Assembly: GCF_000196875.2 (NCBI RefSeq) | Contig: NC_014532.2 | Span: forward strand, 620,001-684,000 | Length of the DNA stretch: 64,000 nt | DNA from: Halomonas elongata DSM 2581 | GTDB taxonomy: Bacteria > Pseudomonadota > Gammaproteobacteria > Pseudomonadales > Halomonadaceae | Reading direction: 5' to 3' | In this document: positions 1 through 8,614 of the stretch, piece by piece | How positions within the stretch are numbered: the first letter of the stretch is position 1 | Layout: each line of letters opens with the position of its first letter | Program-made: the position numbers and the translations under genes | Notes under the pieces: generated by a model | Told to the model about the DNA's origin: nothing | What the model saw: only the letters and a program-made list of their open reading frames with translations | Databases searched by the model: none

Positions 1-2
1 TT

Positions 3-1151
3 GCCGCCGGCGGTGCGGAGATCGGCGGCTTCGAGGAACGGGCCCGCGGCATGATCGCCCTGGCCGAAGAGTCGCTGGCCCCGGTCACGCTGCCCGACAA
101 GCCGGGCTTCACCCGCTATATCACCCGCGAGCCGCTGGGCGTGTCGTTCATCGTCGCGCCCTGGAACTTTCCGTTCATGACGGCGGTGAATGCCATCGTG
201 CCGTCGCTCATGGCCGGCAATGCCGTGATTCTCAAGCATTCCGCCCAGACGCCGCTGTGTGCCGAGCGAATCCACCAGGCCTTCGAGGCGGCGGGGCTGC
301 CTGAAGGCGTCTTCCAATATCTCCACCTGTCCCATCCGTCGACCGAGGCGGTGATCCGCGACCCGCGCATCGATCATGTGTCCTTCACCGGCTCTGTCGG
401 CGGCGGTGAAATGGTGGAGCGCAACGCTGCGGGTCGTTTCATCGCCACCGGACTGGAGCTGGGAGGCAAGGATCCTGCCTATGTACGTGCCGATGCCGAT
501 CTCGATGCGGCCGTGCCGGGTGTGATGGATGGTGCCTTCTTCAATGCCGGCCAGAGTTGCTGCGGTATCGAGCGAATCTATGTGCATCGCGACATTCATG
601 ATGCCTTCGTCGAGCGGGCCGTGGCCTGGGTGCGGCAGCTCAAGCTCGGCAACCCCAGCGACCCGTCGACCACCCTGGGGCCATTGGTCAAGCCTGCTGC
701 CGCCGACTTCGTGCGTGGCCAGATCGAAGATGCCGTGGCGGCCGGCGCGACTGCCTGGATCGACCCCGGCGAGTATCCGCTTTCCGAGCCGGGAAGCGCT
801 TACCTGGCGCCCCAGGTGCTGACGGGCGTCGACCATTCCATGCGCGTGATGCACGAAGAGAGCTTCGGCCCGGTGGTGGGCATCATGCCGGTGGATTCCG
901 ATGAAATGGCCATCGGTCTGATGAACGAGAGCGACTTCGGCCTGACGGCCGCGATCTTCACTCGTGATATCGCCGTCGGTGAGCGGCTGGCTCAGCGCCT
1001 GGAGGCGGGGACTGTCTTCACCAATCGCTGTGACTACCTGGATCCCGAACTGGCCTGGACCGGCGTCAAGCAATCCGGGCGCGGCTGCTCACTGTCACGC
1101 TTGGGATACGAGACGCTGACCCGGCCCAAGTCCTTCCATCTCAAGCATTGA
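3..1151 (+). CDS. Aldehyde dehydrogenase family protein, 5' end cut by window
   Basis: NAD(P)-dependent oxidation of an aldehyde to its acid. The open frame runs in from the window start, so the N-terminus is missing; the internal ATG at 51 is not the real start. Visible family marks are the APWNFP stretch of the cofactor domain, the Rossmann-type FTGS, the general-base glutamate in LELGGKDP, the nucleophilic cysteine in GQSCCGIER and the C-terminal EESFGPV motif. It is followed by an iron alcohol dehydrogenase and a glutamine amidotransferase on the same strand, which suggests a pathway for an alcohol or amino-alcohol. The substrate cannot be told from sequence alone. Confidence 0.9.
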   Translation, partial: AAGGAEIGGFEERARGMIALAEESLAPVTLPDKPGFTRYITREPLGVSFIVAPWNFPFMTAVNAIVPSLMAGNAVILKHSAQTPLCAERIHQAFEAAGLPEGVFQYLHLSHPSTEAVIRDPRIDHVSFTGSVGGGEMVERNAAGRFIATGLELGGKDPAYVRADADLDAAVPGVMDGAFFNAGQSCCGIERIYVHRDIHDAFVERAVAWVRQLKLGNPSDPSTTLGPLVKPAAADFVRGQIEDAVAAGATAWIDPGEYPLSEPGSAYLAPQVLTGVDHSMRVMHEESFGPVVGIMPVDSDEMAIGLMNESDFGLTAAIFTRDIAVGERLAQRLEAGTVFTNRCDYLDPELAWTGVKQSGRGCSLSRLGYETLTRPKSFHLKH

Positions 1152-1269
1152 ACCAGAAGGAAGAGCGGCGCCTTGCGCCTGGAAGCTGGAAGAAAACGTT
1201 TGATCCGGTGAGGGCGGGGGCGAGCCTTCGAGCTTCGGCTGCCATGCCCCGATATTGGAGACTGAGGAT

Positions 1270-2457
1270 ATGAAGAGTAAAGACGACATGGGTCAGCTCA
1301 CTGCCACCTGGAACTATCCTGCCCGGATTCTTGCCGGGGCAGGGCGGGTACGGGAATTGCCCGAAGCTTGCCGAGCGCTGGGCATGAGAGCGCCCTTGCT
1401 GGTTACCGACCCCGGCCTGGCGGCGTTGCCGATGGTGCACGACCTGGTGCAGAACTGTGCCGATGAGGGCCTGAAGGTTGCCGTGTTCAGCGAGATCAAG
1501 GGCAATCCGACCGGGGCCAATGTCGAAGCCGGCGTGACGGCCTTCCGCGAGGGTGGCCACGATGGCGTCATCGCCTTCGGCGGGGGCTCCGGCCTGGATG
1601 CTGCCAAGGCGGTGGCCTTGATGGCCGGTCAGCGCGACGAGCTTTCGATCTGGGAGCTGGAGGATATCGGCGATTACTGGAAGCGCGCCGACGGCGACGC
1701 CGTGGCGCCGGTGGTCGCCGTGCCGACGACTGCCGGTACGGGCTCGGAGGTAGGGCGCGCCTCGGTCATCACCAATGAGCAGGAACACGTCAAGCGGATC
1801 ATCTTTCATCCGCAAATGGTGCCGGCGACGGTGATCCTCGATCCCGAACTGACCGTTGGCTTGCCGGCGTCGATCACCGCTGCCACGGGAATGGATGCAT
1901 TGTCGCATTGCCTGGAGGCCTGGTGTTCGCCCAATTATCACCCCATGGCCGAGGGGATCGCCGTGGAGGGCATGCGGCGGATTCGTGACCACCTGCCGCG
2001 TGTTCATGCCGATGGCCGGGATCTCGAGTCACGCCAGCACATGCTGGTGGCCTCGATGATGGGAGCGACCGCCTTCCAGCGTGGCCTGGGCGCCATGCAT
2101 GCCCTGGCACATCCTCTCGGGGCGCTGTACGACGCCCATCATGGCACCCTCAATGCGATATTGATGCCTTATGTGCTGCGCGCCAACGAACAGGCCATCG
2201 GCGAGCCCATGGTGCGCCTGGGGCGCTATCTCGACCTGCGCCAGCCGGGAACCGGGGCGGTGATCGACTGGGTGCTCGACCTGCGTGAGCGCCTGGGCAT
2301 CCCGCATACGCTGGCAGAGCTGGGTATCGGCACCGAACAGGCGGAAAAGGTGGGTCGCATGGCCGTCGCCGACCCGTCGTCCGGTTCCAATCCCATTGAC
2401 TTCGAGCCGGCGCGGTATCGCGACATTTTCGTCGATGCGGTCGAGGGCCGCCTCTAG
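1270..2457 (+). CDS. Iron-containing alcohol dehydrogenase (group III)
   Basis: Predicted cytoplasmic NAD(P)-dependent alcohol dehydrogenase of 395 residues. The GGGSGLDAAK motif binds the cofactor, TTAGTGSE is typical of the family, and the metal ligands lie in GMDALSHCLEAW and in GAMHALAHPLGALYDAHHG (two further histidines). ATG at 1270 is preferred over the in-frame TTG at 1255 because GGAG at 1257-1260 lies 9 nt ahead of it. Gaps of about 120 nt to the aldehyde dehydrogenase and 42 nt to the amidotransferase suggest one operon, in which this enzyme would make the aldehyde used by the upstream enzyme. Substrate unknown. Confidence 0.9.
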   Translation: MKSKDDMGQLTATWNYPARILAGAGRVRELPEACRALGMRAPLLVTDPGLAALPMVHDLVQNCADEGLKVAVFSEIKGNPTGANVEAGVTAFREGGHDGVIAFGGGSGLDAAKAVALMAGQRDELSIWELEDIGDYWKRADGDAVAPVVAVPTTAGTGSEVGRASVITNEQEHVKRIIFHPQMVPATVILDPELTVGLPASITAATGMDALSHCLEAWCSPNYHPMAEGIAVEGMRRIRDHLPRVHADGRDLESRQHMLVASMMGATAFQRGLGAMHALAHPLGALYDAHHGTLNAILMPYVLRANEQAIGEPMVRLGRYLDLRQPGTGAVIDWVLDLRERLGIPHTLAELGIGTEQAEKVGRMAVADPSSGSNPIDFEPARYRDIFVDAVEGRL

Positions 2458-2499
2458 CGGGTACAAGCGCCACGACGGGAGCAACGGGAGGAGGGAGCG

Positions 2500-3216
2500 A
2501 TGCGCATAGGACTTTTGCAGTGTGACGACGTGGCGCCGGAGTTGCGGGAGCGGCACGGCAACTATCCGGCGATGTTCGAGCGACTGTTCGCATCGGTGGA
2601 TCCGACGCTGACCTTCCAGGTGTGGCGCTGTCTGGACGGCGAGCTGCCGGACGATGTCGATGCGGCGGATGCCTGGCTGACGACCGGCTCCAAGTTCGGC
2701 GTCAATGACGGCATGGCCTGGATCGAGGAGCTGTGTGGCTTCGTTCGGCAACTCTGGGATGCCGACAAGCCGCTGGTCGGTATCTGTTTCGGTCACCAGT
2801 TGATCGCCAAGGCGTTGGGCGGTGAGGTCGTCAAGAGCCCCAAGGGCTGGGGCGTGGGCATGTCGTTCAATGACGTGGCACAGCGGGCTGACTGGATGGA
2901 TCCATGGCAGGAAGGGCTCGATCTGGTCGTCAGTCACCAGGATCAGGTGAGCACGCTACCGCCGAATGCCAGGATATTGGCGGGCAGCGATTTCTGCCCG
3001 CTGTATCTGATGCAGATCGGTGAATGTTTCCTCGGCGTGCAGGGGCATCCCGAGTTCGCCAAGGACTATTCGGCGGACCTGATGCGGTTGCGACGTGATC
3101 AGGTCGGGGCCTCCCGGGTGCGGGAAGGCCTGGCCAGCCTCAACGCGCCGGTTGATGATCAGCTGATGGCGAGATGGATACTCAACTTCATGCGTCTCAG
3201 GACAAACCACCGCTGA
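2500..3216 (+). CDS. Class I glutamine amidotransferase-like protein
   Basis: A 238-residue stand-alone class I (triad) glutamine amidotransferase. The nucleophile is the cysteine of GICFGHQ, and the catalytic histidine and glutamate lie in QGHPEF. Stand-alone members include GMP-synthase-like proteins and gamma-glutamyl hydrolases. The neighbouring aldehyde and alcohol dehydrogenases would fit hydrolysis of a gamma-glutamyl intermediate in amine or amino-alcohol breakdown, but that is inference. The 3' end overlaps the convergent TraX-like gene by 20 nt. Confidence 0.85.
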   Translation: MRIGLLQCDDVAPELRERHGNYPAMFERLFASVDPTLTFQVWRCLDGELPDDVDAADAWLTTGSKFGVNDGMAWIEELCGFVRQLWDADKPLVGICFGHQLIAKALGGEVVKSPKGWGVGMSFNDVAQRADWMDPWQEGLDLVVSHQDQVSTLPPNARILAGSDFCPLYLMQIGECFLGVQGHPEFAKDYSADLMRLRRDQVGASRVREGLASLNAPVDDQLMARWILNFMRLRTNHR

Positions 3217-3994
3217 CCCACAGCCACAGGGCGATGGCGGCGAAGTGCCCGGGATACCAGCCGAGCCACAGGCGACGCGGCATGCGCAGTGGCACTTCGG
3301 CGGGGAGTCGGTGGGCGCCGGCGGCCAGCAGGAGGATCGCCAGGGTGGTGGCAACGGTGAAGGACTTGGCCATGTCGGAGCTGTTCATCAGGCCGGCGAC
3401 GACCAGTATCGGCAGTGCCATGGCGGTGCTGGCCAGACGCTCGGACAGGCCATCGCCACCCTGATGCAGGCGCGCCAGTGCGAGCATGTAGAACGGGATC
3501 ATCAGCAGGCCCAGGTGGCCGTATTCGACGATGTAGCCGGCAATGGCCCAGATCGCCAGGGCGGCACCGGCCTCGATGGCCAGGCGGCGACGTCCCAGAA
3601 CGTTCCGCTCCAGCCGCTCGGGCAGGGCGCGTGCCCAGGCGGCACCGGTCAGGCCAAGCGACAGCGTGAAGCAGATGTTGAGAATCAGGCCATCGGCGGC
3701 GCGGGGCATCAGCATGTAGGGCAACTGGGCGATGAGCCCGATCACCAGAACGCGTCGTGCATAGCGCAGCGGGTTGCGGGTGTTGAAGAGTCCGTGCCAG
3801 GCCACCATGGCGGCAAACAGCGGGAAGGCGATGCGCCCCAGCGATGAATCGACCCAACCCAGGCCCCAGGCGTCCGGGAACACGTAGCGGGCGAGGTGAT
3901 CGAGCGTCATGGTGACCAGGGCCAGCCATTGGCCCCAGCCCGTCCAGGCGGACGAGGGGCGCGTGGCAGCAGCGGTGGATGCTTGAGGCATCAT
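3197..3994 (-). CDS. TraX family membrane protein
   Basis: A 265-residue polytopic inner-membrane protein with about seven or eight hydrophobic segments. The opening region (LALVTMTLDHLARYV, then GRIAFPLFAAMVAWHG and a RRVLVIGLIAQLPY stretch) is characteristic of the TraX family, named after the F-plasmid pilin acetylase. Chromosomal members away from conjugation genes have unknown acceptors, and no conjugation genes are near here. Start ATG at 3994 is followed by a second in-frame ATG; AGGG lies 5 nt upstream of the first. It converges on and overlaps the amidotransferase gene. Confidence 0.8.
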   Translation of the reverse strand: MMPQASTAAATRPSSAWTGWGQWLALVTMTLDHLARYVFPDAWGLGWVDSSLGRIAFPLFAAMVAWHGLFNTRNPLRYARRVLVIGLIAQLPYMLMPRAADGLILNICFTLSLGLTGAAWARALPERLERNVLGRRRLAIEAGAALAIWAIAGYIVEYGHLGLLMIPFYMLALARLHQGGDGLSERLASTAMALPILVVAGLMNSSDMAKSFTVATTLAILLLAAGAHRLPAEVPLRMPRRLWLGWYPGHFAAIALWLWVSGGLS

Positions 3995-4105
3995 GATGTC
4001 CCTATCTGAAATGACGACCCCTCCACTGACCGACAGCGAAGCGCCGGGTTCCGCTGGCAGCGCGACTGTCGATTTCTTGCACCGGATGTCGCCGTTCGCG
4101 GGCGC

Positions 4106-6304
4106 TCAGGCAAGCCGGCTGCGCAGCAGGCGCAATCCATTGCCGATGACCAGCAGGCTGGCCCCCAGATCGGCGAATACCGCCATCCACAGGGTTGCCT
4201 GACCGGTGAAGGCCAGCACCATGAAGACCGCCTTGATGCCGAGCGCCAGCACGATGTTCTGGACCAGCACGGCGTAGGTGGCGCGGGACAGGCGCAGGAA
4301 GGTCGGCAGCTTGCCTAGGTCGTCGTCCATCAGCGCCACATCGGCGGTCTCGATGGCCACGTCACTGCCGGCCGCGCCCATGGAGAAGCCGATATCGGCA
4401 CGGGCCAGCGCCGGTGCATCGTTGATGCCGTCGCCGACCATGCCGATCACACCGCGATGGCCGTGTTCCTCGATGATGGCGAGCTTGTCCTCGGGCAGCA
4501 GTTCGCCCCGGGCGCTGTCGATGCCGGCTTCCGTGGCGATGGCGCTCACCGCGTGCCGGTTGTCGCCGGAGAGCATCAGGGTCTTCACGCCCAGGCCATG
4601 CAGCGCCTCGATAGCCGCCAGGCTGGTGGGCTTGAGCGGGTCGCGCACGGCGAACAGCGCCAGGACCCGCTCGCTTGAGCCCAGTGCCACGACGCTGGCG
4701 CCGCGACGTTCCAGGGTCTCGATGCGTTCGGCAAGCGTCGCGTCGATCAGGCCCCGAGCTTCGGCCAGCCGGCGGTTGCCGAGCCATAGCGGCTGGCCGT
4801 CGACTCGACCCTCGACGCCCTGGCCGGGGAGTTCGCGGAAATCATCCACGCTGCCATCATCCGCATTCGGTGCGAGGGCACGATGAATGGCGGCGGATAC
4901 GGGATGCGTCGAGCGCCCGGCGAGCAGGGTGGCCTGTCGCGCCAGGGCCTCGCGACTGCTGGCATCCGAGGGCTCGTCGAGGGGCTCCCAGTGTTCCAGT
5001 GTCGGCTCGCCCCGGGTCAGGGTGCCGGTCTTGTCCAGTGCCAGCCAGCTCAGGCGCCTGCCCTGTTCCAGAAAGCGGCCGCCCTTGATCAGGATGCCGG
5101 CCCGGGCGGCGGCGGAAAGGCCGCTGACGATGGTCACCGGGGTGGAGATGACCAGCGCACAGGGGCAGGCGATCACCAGCAGCACCAGGGCGCGGTAGAT
5201 GCCGTCCAGCCAGGCACCGCCGGCGATCCAGGGCCAGGCCAGGGCCGTGAGCACCGCCAGGGCAAAAACCACGGGTGTGTAGACGGCGGCGAAGCGGTCG
5301 ATGAATCGCTGGGTGGGGGCCTGGCTGGCCTGAGCCTGCTCGACGGCATGAATGATGCGCGCCAGGGTGGTGTCGCTGGCCACCCGGGTGGTGCGGATGT
5401 CGAAGTCGCCATCGTGGTTGATGGCACCGGCGAAGACGCTGTCGCCGGGAGCCTTGTCGACGGGGAGGCTTTCGCCGGTGATTGGCGACTCGTCCAGGCT
5501 GGGATGGCCGCGCATGACCTCGCCGTCCAGTGGCAGGCGCTCGCCGGGGAGCACCCGCACGATATCTCCGATGGCCACGTCCGCGGCGGCGACGTTTTCC
5601 CACTCACCGGATGGCGCGCGTCGCCGAGCCTGGCGGGGAGCGCTGTCGAGCAGGTCGCGAATGGCGCGGCGGGCGCGTTCCAGGGAGCGTGACTCGATAT
5701 GCTCCGCCAGGGTGAACAGCACCATCACCATGGCGGCTTCCGACCAATGGCCGATCAGCAGGGCGCCGGTCACCGCCACGCTCATCAGAGCGTTGATGTT
5801 GAGGGTGCGGTGGCGGATCGCTACCCAACCCTTGCGCCAGGTCGGCAGGCCCACCAGGGTGATGGCCGGCAGCGCGAGCACCGGGGCCAGCCAGTCGGTC
5901 CAGGGCCAGGGCGTCCAGCCGACGATCTCGGCGGCCAGGGCCAGGAGGGCTGCCAGTATCAGCCGCCCCCAGGGCGTGTCGTCGCTTGCCGGCGGCTCGT
6001 CGCTCGGGTCGTCATCGGTATCCAGCGGGCGAGGCGTCATGCCCAGGTCGCGAACGCGTGCCTGAAGTGCCTCGGTATCGGCGTCGTGATGGTGGATGCT
6101 GAGTATCCTGGCCATCAGGTCGAATTCCAGGGCAGCGACGCCGGGCGCCGAGGTCAGGGCCTTGCGCAGCAGGGCTTCCTCGGTGGGGCAGTCCATCTCC
6201 TGGATGCGCAGGCGCAGCGTCTCGCTGTCCGCCGGGGCGGCCACGGCCTCGCGAGGCTCGGTGTGATGGCCGCCGCAGCAGCCATGTTCATGGGCATCGG
6301 ACAT
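4106..6304 (-). CDS. cadA: Cd(II)/Zn(II)/Pb(II)-translocating P1B-type ATPase
   Basis: A 732-residue heavy-metal exporter in the inner membrane. It opens with a metal-binding HEHGCCGGHH segment, then an HMA-like domain with MDCPTEE, the membrane CPC motif in VIACPCALV, the phosphorylation site DKTGTLT, TGES in the actuator domain and GDGINDAPA in the ATP domain. The CPC motif and MDCPTEE indicate the Zn/Cd/Pb group rather than Cu. ATG at 6304 has GGAG 6 nt upstream; the longer in-frame reading to 6340 would run into the promoter. It is divergent from a CadR/PbrR-type regulator whose operator covers its promoter, so metal-induced expression is expected. Confidence 0.93.
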   Translation of the reverse strand: MSDAHEHGCCGGHHTEPREAVAAPADSETLRLRIQEMDCPTEEALLRKALTSAPGVAALEFDLMARILSIHHHDADTEALQARVRDLGMTPRPLDTDDDPSDEPPASDDTPWGRLILAALLALAAEIVGWTPWPWTDWLAPVLALPAITLVGLPTWRKGWVAIRHRTLNINALMSVAVTGALLIGHWSEAAMVMVLFTLAEHIESRSLERARRAIRDLLDSAPRQARRRAPSGEWENVAAADVAIGDIVRVLPGERLPLDGEVMRGHPSLDESPITGESLPVDKAPGDSVFAGAINHDGDFDIRTTRVASDTTLARIIHAVEQAQASQAPTQRFIDRFAAVYTPVVFALAVLTALAWPWIAGGAWLDGIYRALVLLVIACPCALVISTPVTIVSGLSAAARAGILIKGGRFLEQGRRLSWLALDKTGTLTRGEPTLEHWEPLDEPSDASSREALARQATLLAGRSTHPVSAAIHRALAPNADDGSVDDFRELPGQGVEGRVDGQPLWLGNRRLAEARGLIDATLAERIETLERRGASVVALGSSERVLALFAVRDPLKPTSLAAIEALHGLGVKTLMLSGDNRHAVSAIATEAGIDSARGELLPEDKLAIIEEHGHRGVIGMVGDGINDAPALARADIGFSMGAAGSDVAIETADVALMDDDLGKLPTFLRLSRATYAVLVQNIVLALGIKAVFMVLAFTGQATLWMAVFADLGASLLVIGNGLRLLRSRLA

Positions 6305-6333
6305 CTCGGACTCCGTTCGTGGTATCTTGTGCC

Positions 6334-6364
6334 ATGACACACCCTATAGTCTGTATAGGGTCAA
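6334..6364 (-). promoter_or_regulatory. MerR-family (CadR/PbrR/ZntR-type) operator-promoter of the metal ATPase
   Basis: A perfect inverted repeat, ACCCTATA-GTCTG-TATAGGGT (6341-6361), lies between a minus-strand -35 TTGACC (6359-6364) and -10 TGTCAT (6334-6339) separated by 19 bp. The overlong spacer with a central dyad is the hallmark of promoters activated by MerR-family proteins through DNA distortion. The predicted leader to the ATPase ATG at 6304 is short. The same site probably autoregulates the divergent regulator. Confidence 0.88.
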
Positions 6365-6395
6365 GCCCTGGCTCCGAGTCGAGTGGAGGTCGATG

Positions 6396-6848
6396 ATGAA
6401 GATCGGTGAGCTGGCGACTCGCACGGGATGTCGGGTCGTGACCATTCGCTACTACGAGCGGGAAGGCCTGCTGCCCGAGCCGGCACGCAGCGAGGCCAAT
6501 TACCGTCTCTACGGCGAGACCCACGTCGAGCGCCTGGCCTTCATTCGCCACTGCCGGGCGCTGGACATGACGCTGGACGAGATCCGCGCCTTGCTGGACT
6601 GCCATGACCATCCGGCGCAGTCCTGCCAACGGGCCAATGTCCTGATCGATGAGCACCTGAGCCATGTGGAAGCACGTATCGCCCAGCTTCAGGCCCTGGA
6701 AGAAACGCTGGTGGCGCTGCGGGCCCGTTGCCAGGGGCAGCGCCCGGCCGCCGAGTGCGGCATCCTCAATGCCCTGGCGCAGCCGCCGCGGGACGAGCCA
6801 TTGAATGAGGACGCCGAACACGTACCCGGTACGCATCCCCGCCTCTGA
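6396..6848 (+). CDS. cadR: Cd(II)/Pb(II)-responsive MerR-family transcriptional regulator
   Basis: A 150-residue MerR-family regulator: N-terminal winged helix (MKIGELATRTGCRVVTIRYY), a long dimerisation helix and a C-terminal metal-binding end with cysteines in QSCQRAN, RARCQG and AAECGIL. This is the cysteine layout of CadR/PbrR proteins. Two adjacent ATGs exist; 6396 is preferred because GGAGG (6385-6389) is 6 nt ahead of it. It is divergent from the P-type ATPase with the operator between them. A strong terminator follows its stop codon. Confidence 0.92.
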   Translation: MKIGELATRTGCRVVTIRYYEREGLLPEPARSEANYRLYGETHVERLAFIRHCRALDMTLDEIRALLDCHDHPAQSCQRANVLIDEHLSHVEARIAQLQALEETLVALRARCQGQRPAAECGILNALAQPPRDEPLNEDAEHVPGTHPRL

Positions 6849-6880
6849 ACGACGCCCACGCAGCGAGATTTGACGCCAGA

Positions 6881-6921
6881 AACGCCAGCGGCCCCGACAG
6901 TATCGGGGCCGCTGGCGTTTT
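6881..6921 (+). terminator. Rho-independent terminator after cadR
   Basis: A perfect 17-bp stem (6881-6897 pairs with 6903-6919), rich in G+C, with a 5-nt loop and followed by T residues. It separates the metal-resistance pair from the TRAP operon. Confidence 0.9.
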
Positions 6922-7061
6922 GGGTAACAGGATGTGACACCGCCGCGAGATAAAAGTGCTCACTTTGTCGCATGCAGGCCCCTTTTGTTCGTATTCAGTG
7001 CCAGAGCAGTGACGGCTTTGTGAGAGGTTCTTAAGGAGTTTGCCAACCAAGGAAATCTGAA

Positions 7062-8081
7062 ATGAAAAAAACAATTCTGGCAACGAGCGTCTCTCTGGCG
7101 CTGATGGCGACTGCTTCGCAGGCCTGGTCGGATGTCCGGACACTGAAGTTTCACAGCGGGCTGGCAGAATCACGGCCCGAGGCGGCGTCCCTGGAGCGCT
7201 TCTCCGAGCTGGTTGACGAGTATTCCGATGGCCAACTGCAGGTCGATGTCTACCATGCGGGGTCGCTGGGGCTGAAGGAAGCCGACATGCTGCGCATCAT
7301 GCAGCGCGGCATGGTCGACATGGCGCTGATGTACGGGGAGTACTACAACCGCGATGCCCCGGAAATGGCGTCGATCTATGCTCAGGGTGCGATCACCGAG
7401 GCAGAGCAGCATCTCGACATCCTGCCCACCCTGCGCGAGCTGTATCGCGAGGGCTATGCCGACTGGGGCATCCACACCATCGGTGGCGTCGTCGCGCCGG
7501 TGTTCGATGTGGGCTTGCACTGCAAGGAGCCGGTCAATTCCCTCGAGGGTCTGCGCGACAAGAAGGTGCGCGTCTGGTCGGGCCATCTCGTCGAGACCTT
7601 CGATCGCCTAGGCATCTCGGCCCAGGTGATTCCCCAGAACGACATGTATCTGGCACTGCAGACCGGTGTCGTGGACTGTGCCTACTACCTCTCGACCGTG
7701 GCCAAGACGGTCTCGCTGCAGGAAGTGACCGACTACGAGGCCTATCTGCATCCCTGGGCAGCCTCTCCCTGGATGTTCGGGGTCAGCGATCGCACCTGGA
7801 ACAGCCTGGATGAGCAGCAGCAGGAGATCCTGACGCGCGCCGGCGAGGAGATCTGGAAGGAGACTCGCGACCAGGCGGTGGACCCTGAGCGTGAGGCCGA
7901 GGCGCGTAAAGAGCGCGAGGCGATGGGCATCACGATGCTGCCGGCATTCTCGGACGAGGACGTACAGACCTTCGTGGATGCGGCCTGGGAGGCCTGGTAT
8001 GAGATGGCCAGCAAAGCCGGCGACGAGGGCATTCGCTACTACGACACCGTGACCGGTGAACTCCAGAGCGATTCCCAGTAA
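7062..8081 (+). CDS. TRAP transporter substrate-binding protein (DctP family)
   Basis: A 339-residue periplasmic binding protein with a classic signal peptide (MKKTILATSVSLALMATASQ, cleavage near residue 22-24). The body has DctP-family features, including the PQNDMYLALQTGVVDCA segment around the helix that contacts ligand carboxylates. It is first in a dctPQM-type operon. Two cysteines (GLHCKEP and VVDCAYY) may form a disulfide. The ligand is unknown; the AraC-type regulator downstream and the amino acid genes beyond offer only weak hints of an organic or amino acid substrate. Confidence 0.9.
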   Translation: MKKTILATSVSLALMATASQAWSDVRTLKFHSGLAESRPEAASLERFSELVDEYSDGQLQVDVYHAGSLGLKEADMLRIMQRGMVDMALMYGEYYNRDAPEMASIYAQGAITEAEQHLDILPTLRELYREGYADWGIHTIGGVVAPVFDVGLHCKEPVNSLEGLRDKKVRVWSGHLVETFDRLGISAQVIPQNDMYLALQTGVVDCAYYLSTVAKTVSLQEVTDYEAYLHPWAASPWMFGVSDRTWNSLDEQQQEILTRAGEEIWKETRDQAVDPEREAEARKEREAMGITMLPAFSDEDVQTFVDAAWEAWYEMASKAGDEGIRYYDTVTGELQSDSQ

Positions 8082-8104
8082 GCCGTCATCGAGAGAGGCC
8101 TTTG

Positions 8105-8614
8105 ATGAGAGTCTTGTCTACCTGGTTGGACAGACTGGTATACGGGGTATTCCTGATAGGCGTGTGTGGAGGGGTGTTCATGACCGGTCTCGTGCTGGTC
8201 AGTACCCTGATGAGATATCTGGCCGGGAGTCCCATCGGATTTTCCGATGAACTCTCCGGCCTGCTGTTCCTCTCCCTCTCGTTCCTGTCGCTCCCTCACG
8301 TACTGAATACCAGTCAGCACATTCGCATCGATCTGCTGGTGCGTACCTTTTCCCATCGTCTGGCCGTAGTGGCCGACATCTTCGCCAATGCGATCTTCAT
8401 CGCCTTCGCCGGGATCTTCGCCTACGAGGCCTGGGACTTCATGGTGTTCTCGCTGCAGATCGGCGCGCGTTCCGAAATCAGCGGAGTGCTGCTGTGGCCC
8501 TGGATGGCGCTGATGCCGCTGTCGATGTTGCTGTGCATCCTGATCATCGTGAGAAACGGGCTGCGGGGGCTGTTTGGCCGAAATGCGTCATCATCCGAGG
8601 GGGGCCTGTCATGA
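8105..8614 (+). CDS. TRAP transporter small permease (DctQ family)
   Basis: A 169-residue membrane protein with four predicted transmembrane helices, the usual DctQ layout. It contains GFSDELSGLLF and the loop NTSQHIRIDLL typical of the family. ATG at 8105 is used; a TTG three bases earlier is possible. It lies 23 nt after the binding protein and overlaps the large permease by ATGA, so the subunits should be translationally coupled. Confidence 0.9.
   Translation: MRVLSTWLDRLVYGVFLIGVCGGVFMTGLVLVSTLMRYLAGSPIGFSDELSGLLFLSLSFLSLPHVLNTSQHIRIDLLVRTFSHRLAVVADIFANAIFIAFAGIFAYEAWDFMVFSLQIGARSEISGVLLWPWMALMPLSMLLCILIIVRNGLRGLFGRNASSSEGGLS

Noticed and set aside
6305..6340. Extension of the metal ATPase to 6340
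   Set aside because: It would place coding sequence over the -10 region of its own MerR-type promoter; ATG 6304 has GGAG at the right distance.
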